A stretch of DNA of 10,016 nucleotides, taken from the NCBI GenBank assembly GCA_004151065.3, contig NWUY0303935240.1, positions 1-10,016 of the forward strand, read 5' to 3'. Origin of the DNA: Larix sibirica. Lineage: Eukaryota; Streptophyta; Pinopsida; Pinales; Pinaceae. Under the pieces are notes generated by a model. The model had not been told where the DNA came from. It did not search any database and saw only the letters and a program-made list of their open reading frames with translations. Of this stretch, positions 1 through 8,343 are shown one piece after another (position 1 is the first letter of the stretch; each line of letters begins with the position of its first letter). The translations under genes were made by a program, and so were the position numbers.

Positions 1-271
1 TGAGTTTGATATGCAATACTGCATTTAGATAACATACCTTCAAGCAAACTAATGAGACTTTCATCAATCTATATACATTTCATATTTATTTCATGTTTAC
101 TTGCTAATGAAGGTAGGGAGGTTGGAACTGTACCATATACGACATCACATGGACTCTTTGGAGTTTCAACGGGAGCTCCTTGTCCTTCATTCTCTTGTTA
201 GTAGTTGCATCAGGGAAATTGGAAATACTCTTGTACAATATCAATAATATATACTTCTTCAACAAATTTTT
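1..271. other. Left flank of the retrotransposon, no recognised gene
   Basis: This stretch lies outside the LTR: the matching sequence before the 3' LTR (7000-7225) shows no similarity to it, and LTR homology begins sharply at 272. It is AT-rich and ends in a run of T at 267-271. A minus-strand frame through about 80-190 is open for some 40 codons and is rich in P, S and E, but I do not recognise it and it is too short to call. It may be host intergenic DNA or part of an older element into which this one inserted. A target-site duplication cannot be tested because the far end of the 3' LTR is unclear. Confidence 0.5.
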
Positions 272-1311
272 TGTTGTCACCTACCCTATACCCTCTATTG
301 GATTTAGCACCATGCTTATTCCATAGAAATCAATGTTTGAAATGTAGCCAGAATCAAGCACCAATGGTCATGATGGAAGGTTACAAGTTACCCATAAATA
401 TATGGGTAGATCATGAGGTGTGAATAGAAAAGGAAATAACAAGTAGATATCCCCCACCAACAAACATGATTGTATCATGCAGCTTCCCATCATAGATATA
501 GACCTTCGGAGGTGTTAGGACATGTGTTGGAGATAAAAGCAAAGTTACCCACTGACAGCTTTGATGCAACAATGCACCTTTCCCAGAATAAATCTAGAAT
601 ATTGGAGACGTTTGAGGAAGCATCAAAGATAAGTGGGGTCCCTCTCTGCCATTGGCATGGATAAATTCTTATGTTTAATCAAAACCAATATGGACCTTTG
701 AAGTTAATAAGGCATGCATTAAAGATAACAAGGAAAGTTGTTCCCTGGATGGATAAGATTAAAATATACATTTGGTGAGAACATATCGACACCATTGAAG
801 GCATTGAGAAAAAATACAAACATAAAAATGAACTATTTCCACTCATGGTTCATATCAAATCATGCAACTCATCAAATCGAATCTTAGTCGTCAACGGTAG
901 AAAAGTGTGTCGTGGAAAAGGGAAAAGGTCTCTACACACCAAAGGTATTTATTAAAGCAAGTTACTCTCTTAAAATGATTTAGATCATCCATTTAAAAAA
1001 GAGATATGTCGAATCTTATCATAAGCAATGATAGACCCATATTTCACAATAGTCGTTGTCAAAATCACATTGCAGTAGAATGGTGGGTCAAGGAATCTAC
1101 ACCGTCGTTTTCTCATGTGAAATCACAGGCACTCCTGGAGACAACAGGTATCAACCTGGAAAATATATAACAATATTGGCCTCAAATTCACCCTCATGAT
1201 CCAGTTGTCCCATCCGCGTGATCCATAGCTCATCATTCCTTGCTTTTACACGTATAATTTTCATCCACATTGCATTCCAGTTATATGATTTCCATCATGA
1301 AGGATCCTTAC

Positions 1312-1407
1312 CCAATGGCCGAATCCTGACTCATAATATTTTATATCTACTATAATCCAAACGAAATACACCTCATCCCCATTTTACATCTATATATGTA
1401 TACATAT
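1312..1407 (+). promoter_or_regulatory. Putative LTR core promoter (CCAAT and TATA), 5' copy
   Basis: A CCAAT motif at 1312-1316 is followed 78 bases later by CTATATATG at 1390-1398, a good plant-type TATA box. The same motifs at the same spacing occur in the 3' LTR (8248 and 8326). The TATA overlaps a perfect palindrome, ATATGTATACATAT, at 1394-1407. The surrounding 1231-1359 differs from the 3' copy at only 12 of 129 positions. RNA would be expected to start roughly 30 bases after the TATA, near 1420-1430. No experimental start is visible, so this is inferred from motif and conservation. Confidence 0.5.
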
Positions 1408-2540
1408 CATATTTCGCCACCCACGATTCATTCTCTACCTTCCTTACTACCATCTTTCCCATGTCTCATCTTAAGATGAAAACACAACTAGACCCCTCAT
1501 CCTTGTGATGTTTTCATTACTGTTGTATGCGATATTTCATCCCAAAAATATTGGTTCAATCGCTTTCACACAAAGCGTCTCATTGATTGTTCCAAGTCAT
1601 AAGTCATGGCTCGTATTGAATTATCATTTCAATGCCCCACTCTTGGTCGGGATAGCAAGGCTCATACTGAATAAACATTTCGAGAAATACTCATAATTTC
1701 TTAGCAATATTCCCTTCTATTCTCACCACATCAAACTATCTCAAGCTCCTTCTATTCCACTACAACATAATTTGGGAGCTTGCAAGAGTGAGTGATACAA
1801 GCTAAGGCAGGTTTGGTAAATTTTTGTGTTCATGTGCTCATGCTCCATCTTAGTTTTGAATATCTATTTGATGCATGTAGGTTTTCCTTTAGAAGGTTGG
1901 TATTTGGTTGTTCCAATGAGAAGCAACCTTCCTTCTATGATGGAGACTTTATCAATAAGGGTTTTGTGGATCAAACGTCTTCTACCGAGTTTTTCCCCTA
2001 ACACACCACGACAAGGAAAAATGCAACCTACCTTGCAATTTTACTTTATGCAACACATCATTGGGATAATTCTCTTTGATGTCGATGCTAATTAAAGAAA
2101 AACATATGCACTAATGCTTTTTAGTACTATAATTTTTTTCTCCATTTAAATCCTAATAGGGAAAGGAGAATAAAAGATAAGTCGATGAACAACAAGCTCT
2201 CATCAATGAGTTGTCCATAAGAAACATTTACACCACGTCAACATAAAATCTCATTTTATGGAAGCAATATAATTCCTCGTATCTATTACCTAAGGGAATA
2301 GTCAGCATCCATGAGCATACTTAAGTTCAATGTGAAGAGCCACAAACAGAGGTTCAATCCTTTCCATGATTTTGAGACTTGAGAGAAATCGCTAGGATAT
2401 GCAACATTAGCCTTGTTCTTTTCTTCTTTCTTCATTATTCATTTTACAATATCATAGAACTTCTATTATTGTTGAAAATAGATGATAGGACCAGGGAAGA
2501 GATGAACTAATCCCCTGATTTTACTCTATTATATCAATGA

Positions 2541-2546
2541 AATAAA
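2541..2546 (+). promoter_or_regulatory. Candidate polyadenylation signal AATAAA, 5' LTR
   Basis: AATAAA lies in a stretch (TGAAATAAAATTGTTGG) that is identical in the 3' LTR at about 9411-9427. In an LTR the RNA end should lie downstream of the promoter, as here. AATAAA is common by chance in AT-rich DNA, and plant signals are loose, so this is only a candidate. Confidence 0.3.
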
Positions 2547-3390
2547 ATTGTTGGTCATCTTGGAACAAGGACCAAGGCAATGATGCCTTTAGGTTTTTGA
2601 ATCAACAAGAATTTTATATGATATGTAATGTTTAATATTTAAAGGAAGTAGATAAGTCTTTATCTGAGTTCCTCAGTCACATAGATCACAACTTTATTAT
2701 TCCTATGTGATTTTTCAACAGATTTCTTGAATGCATTTTAATGGATAATCACCAATGCTTTCTTGTTGAAATGTATTTCATGATTGTTTTTCTTCTTTTC
2801 AAGAATTGGGTTCTCATTAAGGTGCCCCGGATTTCATTGCTTTATTTTGGAGTAGTTGTGCTTCCTTTTAAAAATTCAACACTCACAGTTACTTTCATGG
2901 TTAATATTTTCCCCCATGCACCTCATATTTTAGTTGTAAGTATAGTCACTTGTTTCATGCATTTTTGAAAGGTAACTAGGGTAACAAACTAGGATTCATA
3001 CCTCCCATTTTTAAGGGTTCCCTCCCTTGCTTAGAGGATTGGATTACTGACCTAAAGTGGAAGAGAGATGGTGCTATCCACATACCCTCCTTGCAATTTG
3101 TATTTTGACCATAGCCATTATTTATGTTTTTTGAAGCTGTAGTTGGCACAAAAAATCAAAGAGATACATTTTATCCGATCGAGGTACAACCTAAGCGAAA
3201 ACACAACAAACTCGCATGATTTCCAAGGAATGATATATTAGTCTTATAGAACCATAACCAGTGCCCTTTCTAAATTTGAGAAGAAAAGGCTATAATAAAG
3301 CAATACCTCCTTATTTGATATTCAAGAAGCATTTTATTATTTGTTTTTAAAGTTGTAAGTGCTTTGCTAAAGTATATTGTGTTCTCAGAG

Positions 3391-3406
3391 CTCGATATCA
3401 GAAAGC
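3391..3406 (+). promoter_or_regulatory. Possible degraded primer-binding site, tRNA-iMet type
   Basis: TCGATATCAGAAAGCC keeps the ATATCAGA core of the usual plant site TGGTATCAGAGC but has changes in the leading TGG and a base inserted or changed before GC. If genuine, the 5' LTR would end just before it, around 3385-3390, some 345 bases past the end of clear LTR homology. A second candidate lies 60 bases downstream, so neither is secure. Confidence 0.25.
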
Positions 3407-3450
3407 CTTATTCACAAGAGTAATTCTAAGAAGTAGTATCTGATAGGAGA

Positions 3451-3477
3451 CTCCACCCCCCGGATAGAATCCACTGG
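3451..3477 (+). promoter_or_regulatory. Possible split primer-binding site, tRNA-Arg type
   Basis: GGAGACTCCAC at about 3449-3459 and CCACTGGGGAA at about 3470-3480 look like the two halves of the site TGGCGACTCCACTGGGGA used by some Ty3/gypsy elements such as the Ogre group, separated here by roughly a dozen extra bases that include a run of C. The halves overlap in CCAC, as a small local duplication would leave. This is a pattern reading from memory of the family and is low in confidence. Confidence 0.25.
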
Positions 3478-3885
3478 GGAAACATGTTTATCTGTTGAAT
3501 ATGCAAAATTAAGAACCATAATAACTAGGTCTAAAGGTAAGGGAAAGATCATTTCTTCTCTAGCATACCCCATTACCATATGGAAAAACAGAAAAGAATC
3601 AATTCATTTAGTTGTGTGCATAAGCTTATATATAACCTTGATAAACCCATTCATTCTCAGAATATTTAACCCATTGCCAAGAATTGCATATGACCCACCA
3701 TTTGAGCATTCATATCCATCATCATTAAACCTTCATATGCATAATACCACCCCATGTAGCGAGTGCTCCCTCTTTGAGTCTCCTAAACCAACTAAATAAT
3801 GCATCATGTTCATACATCTATCAAGCACATTCCCTTATCTATTGTCCTCTACATTCCCACTCCTCACCTATTTCTCATTGGTCAT

Positions 3886-4796
3886 ATGCATACACCTTCC
3901 AAAAAGACTAACATGGTAGCTCCTAAAAATCCCAACCCCTTGTTGGAGCTAGATTTAAACTATTGGAGTTTCCTCCTACACACCAACTGGATGATCTCCC
4001 AGATGGATATCTCAAGCTACACCCTAAATTCAATGGAGAAAATGGTGTCTTGGTTGAAGACCACCTCACTACTTTTCAAGATTGCATCGAAAAATTTTCA
4101 ATCGAAGAGGATTATTCCTTTTCTAGGATGTTTGCACATTCTTTAGAGGAAGAAGCTAGAAAGTGATTCAAAAATATTCCTAACAACTCCATCACCCATT
4201 GGATGTAGCTCGTTGAGAATGTTACAATAAAATGGAGCATGAAGAAGGACAATAGACATATCCTAACCTAGTTCAATGCCTTGAAGAGGAACAATGTTGA
4301 AATTGTCACAGATTTCACCACTCTATTATGCAAGTTGTATCACCAAATACCTGATAATAAGAAACTCACATATGCAGCAACCATGCTCACATATCTTGAT
4401 GCTTTTGATTCTAAATTTTCTTTACTCCTAAGAGAAATAATGTCGGATTACTTAGAGACTTTATTTTGTAATGCAAAAGACCTTGGAGAAAAATATGAAG
4501 GCTATTGGGGTCCCCATGAAGACCAGAATAGAAGAACCAAGTATAGGAGATATCCCGAGAGGAGGAGAGGGAAAGACCCTAACATTTCCTCAAGACAATA
4601 TGCGCTCAGTATAGAAGAGGTAACAAAAATATTAAATAATATGGATAATGATCTTACTAAAGTTAAGCAAGGTCAACTTTCGAATCCCTTTTGGGACACC
4701 TCTCCAAACCCAGAATCCGCACATTCAATGCCAGTCACAATACAACATAAATCTTTTGAAGGATCCACAGTGAGAAATGAGGTGAGAAAACCTTGA
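3886..4796 (+). pseudogene. gag: Degenerate retrotransposon gag
   Basis: Gag forms the virus-like particle that packages the element RNA in the cytoplasm. The reading begins at ATG 3886 or ATG 3913 (MVAPKNPNP, then LELDLN) and shifts frame near 3960, continuing as FPPTHQLDDLPDGYLKLHPK, a characteristic stretch of plant Ty3/gypsy gag before the capsid-like domain. The capsid region follows, with EDHLTTFQDC, FSRMFAHSLEEEARK and a later LYHQIPDNKK stretch. In-frame stops stand at 4164-4166, 4206-4208 and 4269-4271; the first replaces a usual Trp codon. From 4272 to 4796 the frame is open, ending in an acidic and basic region (RRTKYRRYPERRRGKD). No CCHC zinc knuckle is visible. This is a broken copy with no likely product. 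Assignment as gag is firm; the start is less so. Confidence 0.85.
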
Positions 4797-5556
4797 TACC
4801 CAACAATATCCTAGGTCGCATCCTAACATTACTCCCCTAGTAGAAGAAGAATATGAGGAGTACTATGATCCTGAATAGCCAAACCCAACAAATCCTTATT
4901 CAAGCCTAAATATGTTTCTCCATTTAGATGAGAGGCAATACAAACAATAATTGATGGGATTTGAAGGTATGTGCATGGTGGAAGAAGAGGAGTATATCCT
5001 TAAGGAGGAAACAATATGCCAAGAATAGAGAGTGCCAAACTTATCTCCTACCCAATTGCAATTGGTCACATATAATATTATGGTATAGGTTAGAAGAGAT
5101 TATGACCTAAGACCTTGACCTAATGCTCAAACTTTTAGGTGAGATGAACCCTCCAAACCTTATAATGAGAATCAAGGAGATAATGGTAAAGCTGCAATAA
5201 ACTGAAAGGAGATACATTCTTAAAAGCTATATATGTTAGAGAGACTATTATTCCACTCAATATAGAAGTCAAAAGTACAAAATCCAACAAAGCACAATCA
5301 GGCCCAGTACAAGCTCCAATAAAGAAAACTCTAGTCACCAAGGCACTAGATACATGTCCTCTCTTCTCTTCTACTTTTGATACTAAGCATGAATTAAGCA
5401 AGCCAAAAATTCCAATTCGTTTATCAAAAGTCTTGAGATTCCCTACTCACAAAAAAAGAAATATCCTCTTATTTGGGCCTCAAAGATGCAAATATTTTTG
5501 TCACACTCAAATATCCTCTTTCCTGATACAAATTAGTCCCTTCCTCCTCTAATGTA
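4797..5556 (+). pseudogene. Degenerate gag-pol linker
   Basis: This stretch links gag to protease and reads as a decayed polyprotein with many stops and at least two frame changes. Recognisable islands are an acidic stretch EEEYEEYYDPE at 4840-4872 in the protease frame, VEEEEYILKEE near 4977-5010, VRRDYDLRP at about 5089-5115 and SSTFDTKHELSKPKI at about 5367-5411 in another frame. The order and type of these islands fit the region before the protease in related plant gypsy elements, by my recollection of the family. No zinc-knuckle cysteines are seen. The 88-residue minus-strand frame at 5135-5401 is a shadow of this region. Confidence 0.65.
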
Positions 5557-6057
5557 ATGAGTCTAAGTGATGAAACTCCCTATCAAGCTGATCATATTAA
5601 CATGCAAGATGATTCCCCCAAAATTACCCTTGGAAATATGTTCGAAAAAAGAGCCGAAGTTACTCCCCCATTATATATTACTTTGGAGTTTCATAATTTT
5701 CAGCTGCATAATTGTTTATATGATTCTAGCACATCTCATTCTTTAATGTCTCTAGTTGGTATGCAAAAACTAGGATTAGACATCAAAAGGATGTACAAAT
5801 ATATTTTCTTCTTTTATTCCAGAAGTGTCCAATGTCTAGTCATGATCAAAGATCTAGTGGTGGGAATAGTACAGATCATCCCTAAAAATTTTATCATGAT
5901 GGACGCAGTCATAGACGATGTCCCAACTTCATATGGTATGTTGTTGTCCAGACATTGGGAAACCTCCATTGGGGGGGATATCCAATTTGAATTATCTTAT
6001 GCCCCCATCCCAATTTTTTTTGCAAGGGGCGTTGGCTGTATAGTGAACCAAAGATGA
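5557..6057 (+). pseudogene. Retropepsin-like aspartic protease remnant (pol)
   Basis: The protease cuts the Gag-Pol polyprotein during particle maturation. The frame is open for 166 codons from ATG 5557, which is probably only an internal Met since related sequence (LVPSSSNV) runs in frame from 5533 after a stop at 5524-5526. Residues 36-51 hold PPLYITLEFHNFQLHN, the entry strand, then LYDSSTSHSLMSLVGMQKLG where the catalytic Asp-Ser/Thr-Gly triplet is D-S-S: the invariant Gly is replaced by Ser. Later come the VIDDVPTSYGMLLSRHW block, equivalent to the second hydrophobic-Gly region of the fold, and DIQFELSYAPIPIF. Domain order and length are normal for this family. With the active-site change and no downstream polymerase it is taken as inactive. 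Confidence 0.8.
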
Positions 6058-6358
6058 ATTATGTCATCAATGATCCAAGAATCCAACAAATTTCCTTTCC
6101 TACACTCCCAATTATTTAGGAATATTCTTTATCAACCACCAAAATCCCTCTAAAAAACAAACATAATTATTGTTAGCTGCTAAAGAACCTCCTTTAGACA
6201 CCTCTGAGCTAAGGGAAGTGTTCTCTTATAGTTTTTGTAATAAAAGTGAAAATGAAGCTAGTGTGTTTTTCAAGTGCTCTTCAGCGAGAAACAAGGGCAC
6301 CATACACCCAAAAAATGTTGTATATTCACAGTCAAGGGTTAATCAAACTAGAGGAAGG
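6058..6358 (+). pseudogene. Residual pol after protease, then unassigned sequence
   Basis: In another frame, about 6048-6125 (MNYVINDPRIQQISFPTLP) continues the post-protease spacer seen in related elements, so a frameshift lies near the 6057 stop. From 6167 to 6361 a frame of 64 codons is open (LDTSELREVFSYSFCNKSEN, then a K/R/S-rich tail) but I recognise no reverse transcriptase, RNase H or integrase motif in it. The catalytic YxDD motif of reverse transcriptase and the DDE core of integrase are absent here and elsewhere. The left edge of the large pol deletion therefore falls in or near this stretch. Confidence 0.5.
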
Positions 6359-6585
6359 AGCTAGTTGAAGCACTCCATGGTAGTATAGTCTGAGCATACT
6401 TTCGGGGATAAAAGAAGCACTCCATGGTAGTATAGGCCAACAATATCAAGACTATAGTAGGATAGGCCAACAATATCAAGACAATATAGACTAAAAGAAG
6501 CACTCCATGGTAGTATAGCTAGTTGAAGCACTCCATGGTAGTATAGGCCAACAATATCAAGACTACAGTAGGATAAAAGAAACAC
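6359..6585 (+). repeat. Mosaic minisatellite of two alternating units
   Basis: Unit A is 22 bases beginning GAAGCACTCCATGG and ending GTATAG; perfect copies lie at 6367-6388, 6414-6435, 6497-6518 and 6525-6546. The first and fourth are extended on the left by the same eight bases (AGCTAGTT). Unit B starts TAGGCCAACAATATCAAGA at 6433, 6463 and 6544, the first two 30 bases apart. A 51-base A+B segment at 6414-6464 recurs at 6525-6575 with a single change (T/C), 111 bases away. The copies are nearly identical, far less diverged than the LTRs, so the array arose late. It encodes nothing; the 74-residue minus-strand frame across it only reflects the repeats. It sits where the polymerase region is missing. 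Confidence 0.9.
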
Positions 6586-6639
6586 TAGGTCGACAACTTG
6601 GTTAAATCATCAAGGGATGGAAAAAATTGCAAGCAGGAG

Positions 6640-6989
6640 CAGTGTTGAATAAATTTCAAGGTGTATCAAGAGAAATTGAAGATTTATTGTGGTGAGAAGG
6701 GCGAACGTGGAAAGGCTCTTAAAATAAAACTGAAGTTAATACGGGGTAAAAATCACAAACACCTTGGAAAACATAAAATATTTGATGATTTATGGCCAAA
6801 ACCATTCATAATCAAAGAAGACACAGGTCAACATCCCAACATGTTCAAGTCCACAAATACAGGGGGATAGTCACTATAATACTTAGCAATGGAAGGTGTC
6901 TAAAACCTTTTTTCCTCCATAAACTAAAATCACCTCTATCATGTATCATAGTTCCCTTATTTCCTATTTTATTTTTCTTGTTTGTATAG
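6640..6989 (+). pseudogene. Integrase C-terminal region remnant (pol end)
   Basis: The first part reads VYQEKLKIYCGEKGERGKAL from 6661, then LIRGKNHKHLGKHKIFDDLW and PFIIKEDTGQ up to about 6840. The last part, in another frame, reads GIVTIILSNGRCLKPFFL at about 6864-6920. In Ty3/gypsy elements the integrase tail has a GKH-x-FDxLW-x-GPF/Y-x-I block followed by an NGR-x-LKPF/Y-F block at the pol terminus, which is what is seen, with a frame change near 6850. This tail binds DNA or chromatin during insertion. The zinc finger and catalytic core that should precede it are missing. After the LKPFF block a short hydrophobic stretch (FPILFFLFV) leads to the stop at 6987-6989. Confidence 0.75.
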
Positions 6990-7225
6990 TTCCTGGTTTC
7001 CCAAAAGCATCGCAGTCAATTCCCTTTCCTCCATTGAACAAATAATCAAGTCTGCAACTAGCATTTTTGTTTCACATATGAATGTTATGATTATTCCCAA
7101 AATATAATTTGTAAATTGACTCCATAACCCAATATAGGTCAAGGCATTGGTGTGATATTCCTAGATTTTTATGGCCAGATTCTTGACACCTTGTGAGGAG
7201 GATTCATCCCTTAGAAGGAGTTGGA
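6990..7225 (+). other. 3' untranslated spacer before the 3' LTR
   Basis: No coding similarity is seen. The spacer runs from the end of pol to the 3' LTR and closes with a purine-rich stretch. The open frame beginning at 7171 (68 codons) crosses the LTR boundary at 7226, so it is an accident of the junction rather than a gene. Confidence 0.55.
7190..7225 (+). promoter_or_regulatory. Polypurine tract for plus-strand priming
   Basis: Two purine runs, GAGGAGGA at about 7195-7202 and AGAAGGAG at 7213-7220, precede the LTR start at 7226, with TTGGA between the second run and TGTTG. In LTR retrotransposons an RNase H-resistant purine tract directly before the 3' LTR primes the second DNA strand. 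Position and composition fit; the five bases between tract and LTR are slightly more than usual and may reflect mutation. Confidence 0.55.
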
Positions 7226-8247
7226 TGTTGTCACTTGCCTCATACCTACTATTTCCATCAGCGCCGCACTTATTGCACAGAAATCAAGGTTTGAAATGTA
7301 GAAACATTCCTTCCCTAATAGTCATGATCGAAGGTTGCAAGTTACCTAGAAATATCTGGGCGAGTCATGGGGTGTGAAGAGAAAAGGAAATAACAAGTAA
7401 ATTTTCCCAACCAACGGCCTTGATTGTATCATGCAGCTTCCTAGCACAGATATGGTCCACTAAAGGTGTCAGGACGTGCATTGCAGATAAAAAGAAGAGT
7501 TACCTACCGAAAACTCAAATGCAATAGTGCACCTTTCCCAAAATAAATCTAGACCATTGGAGAAATTCTAGGTAGCGATGAAGATAAGTGGGGTCCCTCA
7601 TTGTAAATGGCCTAGATAAAGTCTTACGTTTATGTTTCATTAGAACCAATATAGACCTTTGAAGGTAATGAGACATGCATTAAATATAACAAGGAAAGTT
7701 GTCCACTGAATGTATAAGATTAAAATATACGTTTGGTTAGAGAAAATTGGGACCGTTGGAGGCATTGAGACAAAATACAAACATAACAAAGAACTATTTC
7801 CATCGACGATTCACATAAAATCACGCAACTCATTAAATCCGATTGTAGCCATCAATGATAGAAAAGTGTAACATGGAAAAGGGAAAATTTCTATGCCTTC
7901 CAAAGGCCTTGATTAAATCAATTCACTCTCTTAAAATTATTTATATCATCTAGTGTCAAAATACCAACGTCGAAGCTTATCATAAGTAAGGAGAGACCCA
8001 TCACACTGCAACAACATGATGGTTCACGGTAGCCAAAATATTGTTCGTTCCTGCAGAATCACAGTCGCTCCTAGAGACAGGAGGTGTCAAAATTGAAAAT
8101 ATATACCAATATTGGAATCATAGTCACCCTCATGAGCCAGTTGTCCCATCCAAGTGACCCATAGCTCATCATTCGTTGCTTTTACATGTATAGTTTTCAT
8201 CCTCATTTCATTCTTGTTATACGATTTCCATCATGAAGGATCCTTAC

Positions 8248-8343
8248 CCAATGGCTGAATCCCGACTCATCATATTTTATATCTAATATAATCCATATGC
8301 AAGACACCTCCACCCCATTTCACATCTATATATGTATACATAT
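8248..8343 (+). promoter_or_regulatory. Putative LTR core promoter (CCAAT and TATA), 3' copy
   Basis: CCAAT at 8248-8252 and CTATATATG at 8326-8334 keep the 78-base spacing of the 5' copy, and the 14-base palindrome ATATGTATACATAT is intact at 8330-8343. In a 3' LTR such a promoter would read outward into flanking DNA beyond the window. Activity is unknown. Confidence 0.45.

Larger units (their letters stand above)
272..3042 (+). repeat. 5' long terminal repeat
   Basis: This repeat matches 7226-9925 along its whole length with scattered substitutions and small indels. Anchors include TGTTGTCAC at 272 and 7226, GTCATGAT at 367 and 7321, a 33-base identical block at 1287-1319 and 8223-8255, the TATA block at 1390 and 8326, and AGAGGATTGG / AGAGGACTGG at 3033 and 9916. 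The change of offset from 6954 to 6883 shows the 5' copy is a net 71 bases longer. The start with TG fits the usual TG...CA LTR ends, but no matching CA end with an inverted repeat is clear near 3042. Homology beyond that point is weak, so the true LTR may run further, toward the primer-site candidates at 3390-3475. Short open frames inside it are not genes. Confidence 0.85.
3043..3885 (+). other. Non-coding leader between 5' LTR and gag
   Basis: No recognisable coding frame lies here; open frames are short and several stops occur in each. The segment should hold the end of the 5' LTR, the tRNA primer-binding site and the 5' untranslated leader. No perfect primer site follows 3042. Two degraded candidates occur: TCGATATCAGAAAGCC near 3391-3406, which recalls the initiator-Met type site, and 3451-3477, which recalls the Arg-type site seen in some plant gypsy elements. 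The open frame at 3614-3799 gives a peptide rich in P, S and H with no known domain and is probably accidental. Confidence 0.5.

Noticed and set aside
1-271. Minus-strand open stretch of about 40 codons in the left flank
   Set aside because: Too short, interrupted by stops at both sides and not recognised.
205-423. 72-codon + frame and its 3' partner at 7171-7377, with similar peptide ends
   Set aside because: Both cross the LTR start from unrelated upstream sequence; the shared part is simply the homologous LTR beginning, and no domain is seen.
2741-2968. 75-codon hydrophobic + frame in the 5' LTR
   Set aside because: Hydrophobic residues follow from T-rich sequence; the homologous stretch at about 9620-9850 in the 3' LTR has stops and indels.
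3614-3799. 61-codon + frame in the leader, as a possible extra ORF before gag like those of Ogre-type elements
   Set aside because: It is short, has no recognisable domain and its composition fits chance in this sequence.
5135-5401. 88-codon minus-strand frame
   Set aside because: It lies opposite the gag-pol linker, whose + strand islands match the expected family order, and shows no domain.
6361-6585. 74-codon minus-strand frame with repeated LDIVGLYYHG-type segments
   Set aside because: It is the reverse translation of the minisatellite; the repeated peptide follows from the DNA repeats.
6359-6585. CRISPR-like array
   Set aside because: Units are directly adjacent or joined by other repeats, spacers are not unique or of constant size, and the setting is a plant retrotransposon.
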